NCBI GenBank assembly: GCA_963676875.1
Contig: OY781436.1
Location: 4,402,001 to 4,466,000, forward strand
DNA from: UBA6244 sp963676875
GTDB lineage: Bacteria > Bacteroidota > Bacteroidia > Bacteroidales > F082
Direction of reading: 5' to 3'
Length of the DNA: 64,000 nucleotides
Every line of letters begins with the position of its first letter. The first letter of the stretch is position 1. Positions 1-9,266 of this stretch are shown piece by piece. The notes beneath the pieces are model-generated. The model saw nothing but the letters and a program-made list of their open reading frames with translations. It was not told where the DNA came from and made no database searches. Both the position numbers and the translations under genes were made by a program.

Positions 1-262
1 ATCCATACTGCGACTAATACCGATTATGAATTGAAATGAGCTTTAAGTTCGCTTCGCTCCTGAAACCTCTTCAATTCTATATGGGCATTATACATAAACA
101 GCGTAGTGCTAACTTCATTTTATATATAGTATAAAAATCCCCAAATTTTTAATTGATCGCAAAATAATTATTACTTTCGCACCAATAATATTATTAAAAA
201 TGATTCTAAACAGGACGATATTTGCTCCGACAAATATCCCTAAAAAATAACATCTAAAGCCC
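1..262. other. Intergenic region at window start
   Basis: No gene is supported here. The right part is the leader of the outer-membrane protein gene starting at 263. It holds a box TTACTTTCG at 171-179, close to the Bacteroidota -7 consensus TAnnTTTG, with a TTG at 153-155 spaced 16 bases before it. This could be the promoter, leaving a leader of about 75 bases. The match is imperfect. Confidence 0.35.
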
Positions 263-940
263 ATGAAAAAACTTACCACCCTATTTTTATTGGCCATAAT
301 ACTTTCTTTGACCACCTATTCGCAAGATTTTGAGTCGGGAGATTTGAACAAAAGAAGTTACGTTAGGATAGGACTCTCAACGCCTGTTTGGCAATATTAT
401 GGATTTAAAGATGCCAATGCCTTAAAAACCGGTTTGGGTGCGGAATCCCGAATTGGTGCCATTTTTGAAGTGGGAACCATATTTATGCTCAATGGCATCA
501 ACGTGGGCGACCACATGCGATTTGGCATTAACGCCGATTTTTTAACCCTTAAAGTGCAGGCCTTCAACAAACCCGACAATTTTAAATTGTACAATTTCTT
601 TGCCGGATCAAAAATTGGCCCTTCCTTTACCTGGGCACCGGCAAGAGCTGTTGCATTTGATGTGTTTTTCAAGATAAACCCCATTTGGGCAGGTGTTATA
701 TACAACAATAACGAAGATTTCGACAATGGGCAAGATATGTATTACGGTTATGTCCAGATGATGTATTCCACCGGGATTAATGTAAAATTGGCGTTTGTAA
801 TGCTGGGGTTTGAGTACGATTTCGGCGGACTAAAGTTAAAAAACAACGATGAGGGTGCCTACTGGCCCAATGTGTCTGATCTGAATAATAAACGCACCCC
901 CATGAATGGTTTTAACATCACCCTAGGTGTCTGTTTTTAG
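263..940 (+). CDS. Outer-membrane beta-barrel-like protein, function unknown
   Basis: The 225-residue protein starts with a clear signal peptide (MKK, hydrophobic stretch to about residue 19, cleavage near TYSQ|D). The mature part alternates polar and aromatic or hydrophobic residues and ends in GVCF, a C-terminal aromatic typical of outer-membrane barrels. I see no enzyme motif. It stands alone, with a possible promoter upstream and a 290-base gap downstream. Seen: the signal peptide and terminal Phe. Inferred: the outer-membrane location. The family is not recognised. Confidence 0.75.
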   Translation: MKKLTTLFLLAIILSLTTYSQDFESGDLNKRSYVRIGLSTPVWQYYGFKDANALKTGLGAESRIGAIFEVGTIFMLNGINVGDHMRFGINADFLTLKVQAFNKPDNFKLYNFFAGSKIGPSFTWAPARAVAFDVFFKINPIWAGVIYNNNEDFDNGQDMYYGYVQMMYSTGINVKLAFVMLGFEYDFGGLKLKNNDEGAYWPNVSDLNNKRTPMNGFNITLGVCF

Positions 941-1230
941 GACATGCTATCAGGCTATCCGGAGAATAATGCCCCACAGTTTTCATTCAATGCATAGCTG
1001 CTCATCTGTCCTTTTGATGACGCTGTCCTGACAAATCGTACAGCACTGCCATCTCTCCGCGCAACCTACTATAACCTCCGTGACTTCTCTGTGCACCTCT
1101 GTGCAACCTACAAAATCGCCGCGTAACCCACAATAACCTCCCTATTGTCCACATCATACATATTTTCCCAACATCTTTGCTCCAATTGATTTTTTTCATA
1201 AATTGCAGCAACAATTACAATTAGCCCTGT
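941..1230. other. Intergenic region with imperfect direct repeats
   Basis: No gene is supported. Two related stretches, one around 1058-1082 (gcgcaacctactataacctc) and one around 1121-1142 (gcgtaacccacaataacctcc), form an imperfect direct repeat. Between them lies a ctctgtgcacctctgtgcaa simple repeat. I see no good promoter for the next gene apart from CATCTTTG at 1172-1179, which differs from the -7 consensus at one position. Confidence 0.4.
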
Positions 1231-3444
1231 ATGAAAATAATTTGTTTGGGAAACTATCCCCCACGTAAGTGTGGCATTGCCACCTTTACCGAAAATCTCG
1301 TAAAATCGATTTTGCGAGCGGCCAACGACCACCAGATGGAAGTGGAAATTGAAGTGATTGCCATGAACGACAAGCAACAGCAATACGACTATCCGGAAAT
1401 TGTGAAGTTTACCATTGCCGATCAAAACATGCCTGAATACCTGGCCGCCGCCGACTATGCCAATGCTTCGGGTGCAGATATATTTTTGTTGCAACACGAA
1501 TATGGAATTTATGGTGGAGCTAGTGGACTGTACTTGCTAAGCCTTCTGCAAAAACTTAAAATGCCGATTGTTTCTACCTTGCATACCGTGCTCCAAACGC
1601 CCACTTTCCACCAACAGGAAGTACTGAAAAGAATAACCCGTTACTCGGAAAAAGTGGTGATTATGAACTCACTGGCCATTGAATTCCTGAACAAAGTTTT
1701 TGATGTACCTCTTTCAAAAATTGCAAAAATAGAACACGGTGTCCCGGATTTTGGGAGCATCAAAAAAGAAAAAATTGTCCTTCCCAAAAGCTGGAAAAAC
1801 CGCAGCACGCTTCTCACTTTTGGACTGATTGGCAGAAGTAAAGGAATTGAAACGGTGATTAAAGCCTTGCCCGAAGTGGTAAAAAAGCATCCCAAGGTGC
1901 TGTATGTTGTACTCGGCAAAACTCACCCCCACGTGGTTGCCCATGCCGGCGAAGAATACCGGGAATACCTGATGCAACTGACCCGGGAACTAAAACTGGA
2001 ACAAAACGTTGAATTTGTCAATGAATATGTGTCGGAAAACGAACTGACAAACTACCTGTTGTCCTGTGACATGTATGTTACACCCTACCTCAACAAGGCA
2101 CAAATCACCAGTGGCACCTTATGTTATGCAGTGGGTGGCGGTTCGGCTGTTATCTCCACGCCGTATTGGCACGCCGAAGAACTATTGAGTGAAGGCAGAG
2201 GGCGCTTGTTTGATTTTAAAGACTACCGTGGCCTCTCAAAACTTATCAACGAACTATTGGATAACCCGCAAGAACTCAAGCAACTTAGTGAACGCGCCTA
2301 TTCTTACGGGCTCACCATTTCGTGGCCTAAAATTGGATTTCAGTATATCAACACCTTTCGGGAAGCCATCCAAAACCACCTAAATGCCGGAGAAACATCA
2401 ACACATTTAGGTTATACTTTTCCTGAATTCAACATCGAGCACTTGCAGCGCCTGACCGACGACAGTGGAATTGTGCAGCATGCCATCGGGTGTGTTCCCA
2501 ATTTTAAGTCGGGTTACTGTCTGGACGACAACGCCCGGGCTTTAATTGTCTGTTTAGAAGCCTACAAACAAACCAACGCCACGGAGTATTTACCACTTAT
2601 TTACAGATACACCTCCTATCTGGCCTACCTTCAAAATGAGGATGGCACGTTTAAAAATTACCTATCATACGACCATCGGCTTACGGAAGAAACCGGTTCA
2701 GACGATGCCTACGGTCGGGCGATGTGGGCACTGGGTACGCTCATTAGGTTTGCACCCAACGATTCGCTCTTTCAAGTAGGTATGGACTTGTTTTTCAAAG
2801 CCCTCGGCGGAATTGATCAGCTTACCCATGCCCGTGGATATGCCAACTGCATTTTTGGACTTTACCACTACATCAAAAAATTTCCCGATCAGGAAAGGTA
2901 CTTGCATATACTGATGAGCTTGGCCGATAAATTGCTCCGAAAATTTCAGGATTTTGAACAAGAAAATTGGGCCTGGTTTGAATCGTCTATCACCTACGAC
3001 AACGGACTGCTTCCCGCCTCGCTTTATGTAGCCTACGAGCTCACCGAAAAAGCCGAATACCTGGAAATTGCCGATAGATCGCGTAAATTTCTTGAGACAA
3101 AATGTTTTGTCAATCAAAAACTTACCCTGATTGGAAACAAAACCTGGTGGATGGCCTATCACGGGAAATCAAGTCAGTATGCCCAACAACCCATTGATGC
3201 CATGGCCATGGTTTGGTTGTACGATTGTGCCTATCGTGCTACCAATCAGGACGAATTTGCAGGTAAAATCATCACATGTTTCAATTGGTATTTGGGTATG
3301 AACGAACTGAACATGCCCCTTTATGACGAACACACACATGGTTGCAACGATGGTTTGGAAGAAATGAATGTCAACAGAAACCAGGGAGCAGAAAGCATCA
3401 TTGCTTACCTAATGTCGTGGTTGCTTACAAAACCTTTTGTTTAA
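1231..3444 (+). CDS. Two-domain GT4-type glycosyltransferase with C-terminal (alpha/alpha)6-like domain
   Basis: The 737-residue protein has a GT-B glycosyltransferase region (about 1-385): an N-terminal KCGIATFTENL loop, EHGV near residue 170, GLIGRSKGIETVIKALPEV at the start of the second Rossmann domain, and a sugar-nucleotide region around TSGTLCYAVGGGSAVIS. From about residue 395 a second domain rich in W, Y and helical repeats (DDNARALIVCLEAY, DDAYGRAMWALG, AMAMVWLYD) looks like an all-helical barrel of the kind found in glycosidases and epimerases. Family knowledge suggests transfer of a sugar from a nucleotide donor; donor and acceptor are unknown. It converges, with an 11-base gap, on the GH130-receiver gene, suggesting a shared mannoside-type pathway (inference). 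Confidence 0.8.
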   Translation: MKIICLGNYPPRKCGIATFTENLVKSILRAANDHQMEVEIEVIAMNDKQQQYDYPEIVKFTIADQNMPEYLAAADYANASGADIFLLQHEYGIYGGASGLYLLSLLQKLKMPIVSTLHTVLQTPTFHQQEVLKRITRYSEKVVIMNSLAIEFLNKVFDVPLSKIAKIEHGVPDFGSIKKEKIVLPKSWKNRSTLLTFGLIGRSKGIETVIKALPEVVKKHPKVLYVVLGKTHPHVVAHAGEEYREYLMQLTRELKLEQNVEFVNEYVSENELTNYLLSCDMYVTPYLNKAQITSGTLCYAVGGGSAVISTPYWHAEELLSEGRGRLFDFKDYRGLSKLINELLDNPQELKQLSERAYSYGLTISWPKIGFQYINTFREAIQNHLNAGETSTHLGYTFPEFNIEHLQRLTDDSGIVQHAIGCVPNFKSGYCLDDNARALIVCLEAYKQTNATEYLPLIYRYTSYLAYLQNEDGTFKNYLSYDHRLTEETGSDDAYGRAMWALGTLIRFAPNDSLFQVGMDLFFKALGGIDQLTHARGYANCIFGLYHYIKKFPDQERYLHILMSLADKLLRKFQDFEQENWAWFESSITYDNGLLPASLYVAYELTEKAEYLEIADRSRKFLETKCFVNQKLTLIGNKTWWMAYHGKSSQYAQQPIDAMAMVWLYDCAYRATNQDEFAGKIITCFNWYLGMNELNMPLYDEHTHGCNDGLEEMNVNRNQGAESIIAYLMSWLLTKPFV

Positions 3445-3455
3445 CGACCTGACTA

Positions 3456-5312
3456 CTATTTCAATATATTCTTCAGTCGCAGCACAAGCAAATCCTTGTC
3501 GATGGGCTTTTTGATGTATTCCACCGCCCCCATTTGAAGACCCTTTATTTCAGCTTCCTCACTGGTATGTCCCGAAATAAACACCACCGGAATATCGATA
3601 TTGTTCTGGTTGATGTAGTCGAGCAATTGATATCCATCAAAATGAGGCATGGCAATATCGGACAGAATTAAATCAAATTTTTGTTGGGCGATTTGCATCA
3701 ACGCTACGATACCGTCAGGAGCTATTTCAACTTCATATCCGGCAGACTTGAGAATGGCAGAAATAATCTTTTGGTTAATCACCTCATCCTCTACCACCAA
3801 AATGCGTTGCTTTTTCACAGTATCCACCACCTTTTCCTTTTTATACTCGGAGGGTATCAATCGGCTAAGCAACTCATCAAGCGGAATACAAGCGTAAGTG
3901 GAGGCGGTGTCGGACATAGCATAAGGTAGCACCAGTTCGTTGTTGTTCACAATGGATCCACAGGAATACACTACGTTAGGAACATAACCTTCCCTTTCTT
4001 CTTCATTGGGCGAAAGTAATGGTTCGTTCAACTGGCCGATGACTTTAGTCGGGTCTTCCAAATCAAGCAAAGTAGCACCCAGACTATATTTACGCATGGT
4101 TCCCACGCCGTGGGTAATCACCAGCCAACCATATTCCGTTTCGATGGGTGAACCGCAGTTGCCTATCTGAATAAATTCCCACGGGAAACTCGGCCCCTGA
4201 ATTTTTTCGGCATCGTGCCATAGATTAATATCATCCGAGAACATGATGTAATTGTTTACACCATCGAGCCTAGATAGCATGGCATACTTACCTTTAATCT
4301 TTCGTGGAAACAATGCCATTCCTTTATTTTGGGCATTTTCACCATGTATGGGCATAATTTTAAAGTCGTAGAAATCTTTGGTTTCCACCAATTTGGGCAT
4401 GATGGAAAATCCATTGTAAGCCGTATAAGTGGCATAATATTTTATGGTGCCATTGTCTTCGGTAAACTTAACAAAACGGGCATCCTCTATTCCGTTGCTT
4501 TCGGCAGCAGCGATGGGGAAAATAACCCGTTCGGAGATGGCCGTGTCAAGCGAAAACGAAATTTCGTAATGAGAATCTGCCAGCCAGGCCACCGTTTGAA
4601 ACATTTTTTTCTGTTGTGGATCGGGATTTATATCATTGATGGCTTGATTCAGGGCATTGTTGAGTTCGTTGTAGTCGAATTCAAACCGCAACTTGTCCAT
4701 TACTGCGTTGATGATTTCATCCTGAATGTGCATTTCGTGTAGCTTTTGGCAAAAGGTTTCCTTTTGATACACGTAATTTTTAATGGCTTCGGGTTCGTCC
4801 ACCAGCTTTCCCACGGGTTTGAGTTGCAGATTATTTTCTTTATCCAGAATTCCACCACGGAAAACAATGGAAGAAATGTGGCCTTCACCGGTGGCCCTAA
4901 AACTGATGATCACCCGTTTTTCACCCTCTTGCAGTCCGGTTTGGTCGGGATCGGCCACCATGGACGGATTAAAAAAAGCTGCCGACTCAATGGAATACTC
5001 ACTGGTAAAATAGGCGCCGATAAGCAACCGTTTATACTCTGAAAGCTGGTTTAAATCCCCGTTACGTCCGGCCATGATATCCCGCACCCTGTCAAAGTGT
5101 TTCTGATAGATCTTCGAGATGTTGCGATGACGTGCCGAAAAATCGCGAAGCGATTGATTGAGCACAAGTTGCGCTGCTTGTTCGGGCATATCCATCACTT
5201 TTTTAATGATGGATTGTACACGAGTTTCGGGTCCCGGGAAGAAAAAACGGGTAATCACTCTTTTAGGGTCGGAATAAAACCTCAGGGGTTTCCTGAAAAC
5301 GGTTGTGCTCAT
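3456..5312 (-). CDS. GH130-family glycoside phosphorylase/hydrolase fused to a C-terminal receiver domain
   Basis: The first ~480 residues match GH130 (beta-mannoside phosphorylases and relatives): an N-terminal PKRVITRFFFPG motif and SNGIEDARF, whose Asp is the family's catalytic acid. A complete CheY-like receiver follows: acidic pair in VVEDE, phospho-acceptor Asp552 in LSDIAMP, Ser in ISGHTS and Lys in IKKPI, all present. I start at 5312 (MSTTVFRK), the usual GH130 N-terminus, giving 618 residues; a start at 5393 would add 27. A TATATTTG -7-like box at 5350-5343 lies inside the longer version, which favours 5312. A phosphorylase directly wired to a receiver is unusual. Substrate and cognate kinase are unknown. 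Confidence 0.85.
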   Translation of the reverse strand: MSTTVFRKPLRFYSDPKRVITRFFFPGPETRVQSIIKKVMDMPEQAAQLVLNQSLRDFSARHRNISKIYQKHFDRVRDIMAGRNGDLNQLSEYKRLLIGAYFTSEYSIESAAFFNPSMVADPDQTGLQEGEKRVIISFRATGEGHISSIVFRGGILDKENNLQLKPVGKLVDEPEAIKNYVYQKETFCQKLHEMHIQDEIINAVMDKLRFEFDYNELNNALNQAINDINPDPQQKKMFQTVAWLADSHYEISFSLDTAISERVIFPIAAAESNGIEDARFVKFTEDNGTIKYYATYTAYNGFSIMPKLVETKDFYDFKIMPIHGENAQNKGMALFPRKIKGKYAMLSRLDGVNNYIMFSDDINLWHDAEKIQGPSFPWEFIQIGNCGSPIETEYGWLVITHGVGTMRKYSLGATLLDLEDPTKVIGQLNEPLLSPNEEEREGYVPNVVYSCGSIVNNNELVLPYAMSDTASTYACIPLDELLSRLIPSEYKKEKVVDTVKKQRILVVEDEVINQKIISAILKSAGYEVEIAPDGIVALMQIAQQKFDLILSDIAMPHFDGYQLLDYINQNNIDIPVVFISGHTSEEAEIKGLQMGAVEYIKKPIDKDLLVLRLKNILK

Positions 5313-5342
5313 ACGAATAAATTTGTGGTTAGGATAACGTAT

Positions 5343-5350
5343 CAAATATA
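5343..5350 (-). promoter_or_regulatory. Putative -7 promoter box of the GH130-receiver gene
   Basis: On the minus strand this reads TATATTTG, an exact match to TAnnTTTG. It lies about 31 bases before the ATG at 5312. No clear TTG -33 element is seen at the expected distance. Its main value is in deciding the start codon. Confidence 0.4.
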
Positions 5351-5405
5351 ATGAAATATTTGTATCAGCATCCACGGAAGTAATAATTTCCATTTAAGAA
5401 AGAAA

Positions 5406-7145
5406 TTATTGCGTATTTCCAACGTGCAAACCACTAAAAAAATGACGGGCATTGGTTCCAAGACTTCGGTTTTTGTATCCCCCTTCCTGAATCACCAGGG
5501 TAGGCAAACCCAATTGACCAATCATCCGCCCATTCTCCTCAAAGTCTTTGGCCGCCAAGCTCCAGGTGCCGGTGGGATCGTCTTTGGCTGTATCAAGCCC
5601 CAACGCAATGATTAAATATTCGGGTCGGTATTTTATAACTGCCAGAAGTGCCTTCTCCAACACAAGGCGATAACCGGCACCGTCGAGGGTTTCGGGCATG
5701 GGGAAATTCAAATTATATCCCTTTCCCTCCCCTTCTCCAACTTCATCCTTGAAACCGCTGAAATACGGATAGGCAAAGGCAGGAGCCCCATGAATGGAAA
5801 CGGTATAAACGTCCTTTCGATGGTAGAAAATTTGCTGCTGTCCGTTGCCATGATGGTAATCAATATCCAGAATGGCCACCTTCCCGAACAGGCTTAAATA
5901 ATCGGCAGCAATGGCATTGTTGTTGAAATAGCAGAATCCGCCAAAAACATTGCGCTCGGCGTGATGTCCGGGAGGACGGGTGAGCACATATGCCAACTTA
6001 CAACCTTCGAGCATTTCTTCGGCGGCAGTTAGTGCGCTGTTTACACCCCAGCGAGCAGCAAGGTAGGCATTTTGGTTAAGGGGTGTAAAGGTATCGATAC
6101 AATAGTAACCTGCCCTAACAGAGAGTTCCTTTGGTGGCCTGGCTGCATTCCGAATGGGAAACACGTAAGGATAAACCGACTTTCCGGGAGGCAAACTTTT
6201 GCACACGCTTTTAAAATAATTGACATAGCCCGGGTCATGAATTTTGAGGATGGGCTTTTCGCTAAACTCTTTCACTGTTCCCAAACGAAACAGGTTGGTT
6301 TTGAGCAGTTCCTTTTGGATGCTCTTTATCCTTACCGGAGATTCTACGTAACCCACCTCTCGGATATGGTGAATAAAATGTTTATCGTTTATCACCCAGA
6401 AAATCTTCTTTTTCTCAGGTAAGGAGGTGGTAAACGAATTCGGTTTAACGTGCTTCTTGTATTTAAAAGGACGCATCAAAACAGGTTCATCCTTAACACT
6501 TTCCACCACTTTGCGAATATATTCTTCCGGGCAATAGTCACCATATTTTCGCTCCAAAATGGCCCTAAATATTTTCTTTGTGGCCTCGGTTGGTAAAGTG
6601 TCACGAATTCCCAATCCATCGAAAACAAGGTAGGGAGGACAATCGTCTTCGGGCACAACCGTAGTTTCATACAAGGTACTGAAAATGGGTCGGGCCCCAT
6701 AGCGTTCATAGAATGCCAGTCGTTTTTCGTTTTGTTTCAGAATTTCCGGATTGCTGCACAGTGCGGGATCGTCGGGAAGACATTCAAAAAAAATCCCCAG
6801 GGCATTAAGTGCTTCGGCTTCTTCACGCACACGTTCGTAGAGGGCACCACCGATTCCGCCGGATGTTCGTCCGGGAGAAACCGCGATATAGTCCAGATAA
6901 CAAAATTGTAAATCAGGCATATACAAGAAAAGAGCAAACCCTTTTATAAGACTGTTGTCGTCTTCAGCCACAAAAATATAGGCCTGATATCGGTATTTCA
7001 ACGGGTCGAGTAGTTGCCCCGATATGTCATCAATTTTTTCCGGCTTAATATCGGGAAACTGTTTAGACACAATATCCTTGATTTTGCTCATCATCAGGAT
7101 ATTTACCGGGAGCAAAGGATTGGAAATTTTTCTGATTCGCAACAT
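5406..7145 (-). CDS. GNAT acetyltransferase domain fused to a histone-deacetylase-family amidohydrolase
   Basis: 579 residues in two parts. Residues about 1-170 form a GNAT fold (FVAEDD, YLDYIAVSPGRTSGGIGGALYERV, with an acetyl-CoA-loop-like RTSGGIGG). Residues about 245-579 are an arginase-like deacetylase domain of the HDAC/acetylpolyamine amidohydrolase family: RPPGHHAE (catalytic His pair), DIDYHHGNG (zinc ligands Asp and His), GLDTAKDDPTGTW (zinc-ligand Asp) and EGGYKNR (catalytic Tyr). All key residues are present, so deacetylation is likely intact. The GNAT half could add what the other half removes, or sense acetyl-CoA (inference). The 12-base gap to the downstream GH130-receiver gene suggests a possible operon. 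A TACCTTTG box lies just upstream. Confidence 0.85.
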   Translation of the reverse strand: MLRIRKISNPLLPVNILMMSKIKDIVSKQFPDIKPEKIDDISGQLLDPLKYRYQAYIFVAEDDNSLIKGFALFLYMPDLQFCYLDYIAVSPGRTSGGIGGALYERVREEAEALNALGIFFECLPDDPALCSNPEILKQNEKRLAFYERYGARPIFSTLYETTVVPEDDCPPYLVFDGLGIRDTLPTEATKKIFRAILERKYGDYCPEEYIRKVVESVKDEPVLMRPFKYKKHVKPNSFTTSLPEKKKIFWVINDKHFIHHIREVGYVESPVRIKSIQKELLKTNLFRLGTVKEFSEKPILKIHDPGYVNYFKSVCKSLPPGKSVYPYVFPIRNAARPPKELSVRAGYYCIDTFTPLNQNAYLAARWGVNSALTAAEEMLEGCKLAYVLTRPPGHHAERNVFGGFCYFNNNAIAADYLSLFGKVAILDIDYHHGNGQQQIFYHRKDVYTVSIHGAPAFAYPYFSGFKDEVGEGEGKGYNLNFPMPETLDGAGYRLVLEKALLAVIKYRPEYLIIALGLDTAKDDPTGTWSLAAKDFEENGRMIGQLGLPTLVIQEGGYKNRSLGTNARHFFSGLHVGNTQ

Positions 7146-7159
7146 GACAAATGTTTTAT

Positions 7160-7167
7160 CAAAGGTA
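7160..7167 (-). promoter_or_regulatory. Putative -7 promoter box of the GNAT-deacetylase gene
   Basis: The minus strand reads TACCTTTG, an exact match to the Bacteroidota TAnnTTTG consensus, ending 14 bases before the start codon at 7145. The leader would be very short. No convincing -33 box was found. Confidence 0.4.
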
Positions 7168-7239
7168 ATCCAAATCGGATGGGAGCCATCGGTGTGATAT
7201 GGATTTTTGTGACTATCGGAACACGAATGACTTAAGCAA

Positions 7240-7305
7240 TTTTACCCCGAAGGTCGGGATGATAATTCAATAAGTTGAAAATTTGATCCCGAAAGTCGGG
7301 ATGAA
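7240..7305. repeat. Two short inverted repeats (CCCGA...TCGGG)
   Basis: Two copies of a small palindrome, cccgaaggtcggg (from 7243) and atcccgaaagtcgggat (from 7286), lie about 45 bases apart. Both arms are perfect over 5-7 bases. They sit between the start of the GNAT-deacetylase gene and the tandem repeat. Neither is followed by a clear T-run, so I treat them as small palindromic repeats, not terminators. Confidence 0.5.
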
Positions 7306-7410
7306 AATTGCCGACGCGATAAATGGATAACAGGTGATACGCATACAACAGATAATCATGAATCTTTCCCCAAACGCTCCATGCGTCCGGACCCGAAGTT
7401 TGACTCTCCA

Positions 7411-7626
7411 TTAATCCCTTGATCCACTGACCCATTGATCCCTTGATCCATTAATCCATTGATCCATTAATCCATTGATCCCACTGATCCCATTGATCCC
7501 TTGATCCCTTGATCCATTGATCTCTTGATCCATTGATCTCTTGATCCATTGATCTCTTGATCCATTGATCCATTGATCCATTAATCCCCTGATCCATTGA
7601 TCCCTTGAACCCTTGAACCCTTGAAC
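7411..7626. repeat. GATC-rich 8-bp tandem repeat (unit TGATCCAT), about 27 units
   Basis: About 216 bases consist almost entirely of an 8-base unit tgatccat, with variants tgatccct, taatccat, tgatctct, tgatccca and tgaaccct, and a few 9-base units. The array runs to within a base or so of the stop codon of the amidohydrolase gene. The minus strand contains an open frame rich in GSMDQWI, which only reflects the repeat. Units are less perfect at both ends (taatccct, tgaaccct), as expected for an array that grows by slippage in the middle. Confidence 0.85.
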
Positions 7627-9266
7627 TAATAAACCCTTTCTCCATCCACCCAGGTTTCCAATACTTTCACCTTATATAGTTCGTTTTCGGGTACTTGCAT
7701 GATGTCCGCGTCTAGCATCACAAAGTCCGCTTGCTTACCTGCTTCGATACTTCCTTTTTGCTTCTCATCAAAACTTCCCATGGCCGGCCAAAGGGTGATG
7801 GAATAGAGTGTTTCTTTTCGCGAAAGGGCATTCTCCATTTGAAATCCGACTGCAGGCTCACCATTTTGATGCTTGCGACTTACAGATGAGTAGAACGTAA
7901 ATAAAGGACTGATATCCTCAATGGGAAAATCGGTACCATTCACGAGCCAGCCATTTTGCTTGAGCAGTTCATGATAGGCATATGCAGTTTTTATTCTGTC
8001 GGCTCCCAAACGCTCATCAGCCCAATCCATGTCGGAGGTACAATGGGTACTTTGGATGGAAGGAATGATGGAATATTGCCCAAACTTGTTCATGTCGTCG
8101 GGATGCACCACCTGAGCATGTTCGATGCGCCAACGCCGATCGTTGGTTCCTTTAAGTATGCGTCCATAAATATCGAGCACCAAACGATTGGCTCCATCTC
8201 CAATGGCGTGGGTATTAACCTGAAAACCATTATCGTATGCCAATTGACAAATGCTATCATAGTAGTCGTTCGATTCCATTTGCAAACCAAAATTATTGGG
8301 GTCGTCTGCATAGGGTTCAATCATGAGTGCTCCGCGCGAGCCAAGGGCTCCATCGGCGTAAAGTTTCACGCTGCTTACGGTTAACCCAGGTTGATGCAAG
8401 GGACCCTTAGGTAAGAAATATTCCAGATTTTCCGACGTTGGACTCAGCATGGCATACACCTTTATTTTGAGCTTTCCAGCCCTTTGAAGTGAGTCTATGA
8501 GCAAAATATCCTCTTTTTCCAGACCTGCATCCGAAACAGTAGTAAGTCCTTGTGCCAAACATTTTTCCTGCGCCAGCATAAGTGCACGAATCTTTTGATT
8601 TTCTGAAAGTTCAGGAACACAGGCTTTCATTTTATCTGCTGCATTGTCCAAAAGCATACCCGTTAATTTTCCATCACTTTTTAAAATTTCCCCTCCTGAA
8701 ATTACCGTCTTTTCATCCACACCTGCCACCTTTAACGCTGCGCTGTTGGCTAATACTGCGTGTCCGTCGATACGAGTGAGCACTACGGGCACATTCGGAA
8801 ACAAAACGTCCAGTTTATCGTTTGTAGGAAATTCTTTGTTCTCCCAAAGGTTCTGATCCCAACCTCGGCCAAGGATCCATTCATCGGGATTTTCTTCATG
8901 AAACTTTTTCAACACCTCCAACATAGCATCAAACGACCTCAATCCAACAAGATTTGCATATTGTGTCAGCCAGATGCCGTAACCCATAAAATGACTGTGC
9001 CCGTCGTTGAATCCGGGGTAAACAAACTTTCCTTCGGCATTCATCATATGCTCACTTTTATACTTATTCAGAATATCCTCATCAGTTCCAACAGCTACAA
9101 ATTGCCCATTATTCACCGCCATGGCAGAAGCTTTGGAAAAAGCAGAGTCCACAGTATAAACTTGGGCGTGATAAACAATTAAATCAACAGGTTGTTTTTG
9201 TGGAGCACATGCATTCATAACCATAACAAATAAGAGTAAAATGAGAAAATAGAGTTGTTTATTCAT
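7626..9266 (-). CDS. YtcJ-like amidohydrolase lipoprotein
   Basis: A metal-dependent amidohydrolase of the YtcJ/exoenzyme regulator type, about 546 residues from the chosen start. Signals: lipoprotein signal MNKQLYFLILLLF...MNAC (lipobox Cys near residue 20), GHSHFMGYG metal site, HAIGDGAN, RIEHAQVV and GTDFPIE, all characteristic of the family. The ATG at 9266 puts the signal peptide at the N-terminus; an upstream ATG at 9308 would add 14 residues lying inside the ATPase gene. The start overlaps the ATPase stop by 8 bases (ATGAATAA), implying translational coupling. It probably hydrolyses an N-acyl or amide bond outside the cytoplasm; substrate unknown. Confidence 0.85.
   Translation of the reverse strand: MNKQLYFLILLLFVMVMNACAPQKQPVDLIVYHAQVYTVDSAFSKASAMAVNNGQFVAVGTDEDILNKYKSEHMMNAEGKFVYPGFNDGHSHFMGYGIWLTQYANLVGLRSFDAMLEVLKKFHEENPDEWILGRGWDQNLWENKEFPTNDKLDVLFPNVPVVLTRIDGHAVLANSAALKVAGVDEKTVISGGEILKSDGKLTGMLLDNAADKMKACVPELSENQKIRALMLAQEKCLAQGLTTVSDAGLEKEDILLIDSLQRAGKLKIKVYAMLSPTSENLEYFLPKGPLHQPGLTVSSVKLYADGALGSRGALMIEPYADDPNNFGLQMESNDYYDSICQLAYDNGFQVNTHAIGDGANRLVLDIYGRILKGTNDRRWRIEHAQVVHPDDMNKFGQYSIIPSIQSTHCTSDMDWADERLGADRIKTAYAYHELLKQNGWLVNGTDFPIEDISPLFTFYSSVSRKHQNGEPAVGFQMENALSRKETLYSITLWPAMGSFDEKQKGSIEAGKQADFVMLDADIMQVPENELYKVKVLETWVDGERVY

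Noticed and set aside
7411..7626. Possible CRISPR array
   Set aside because: Units are 8 bases without spacers, and no cas gene is nearby.
7451..7645. Open frame on the minus strand with GSMDQWI repeats
   Set aside because: It only translates the 8-bp tandem repeat and overlaps the end of the amidohydrolase gene.
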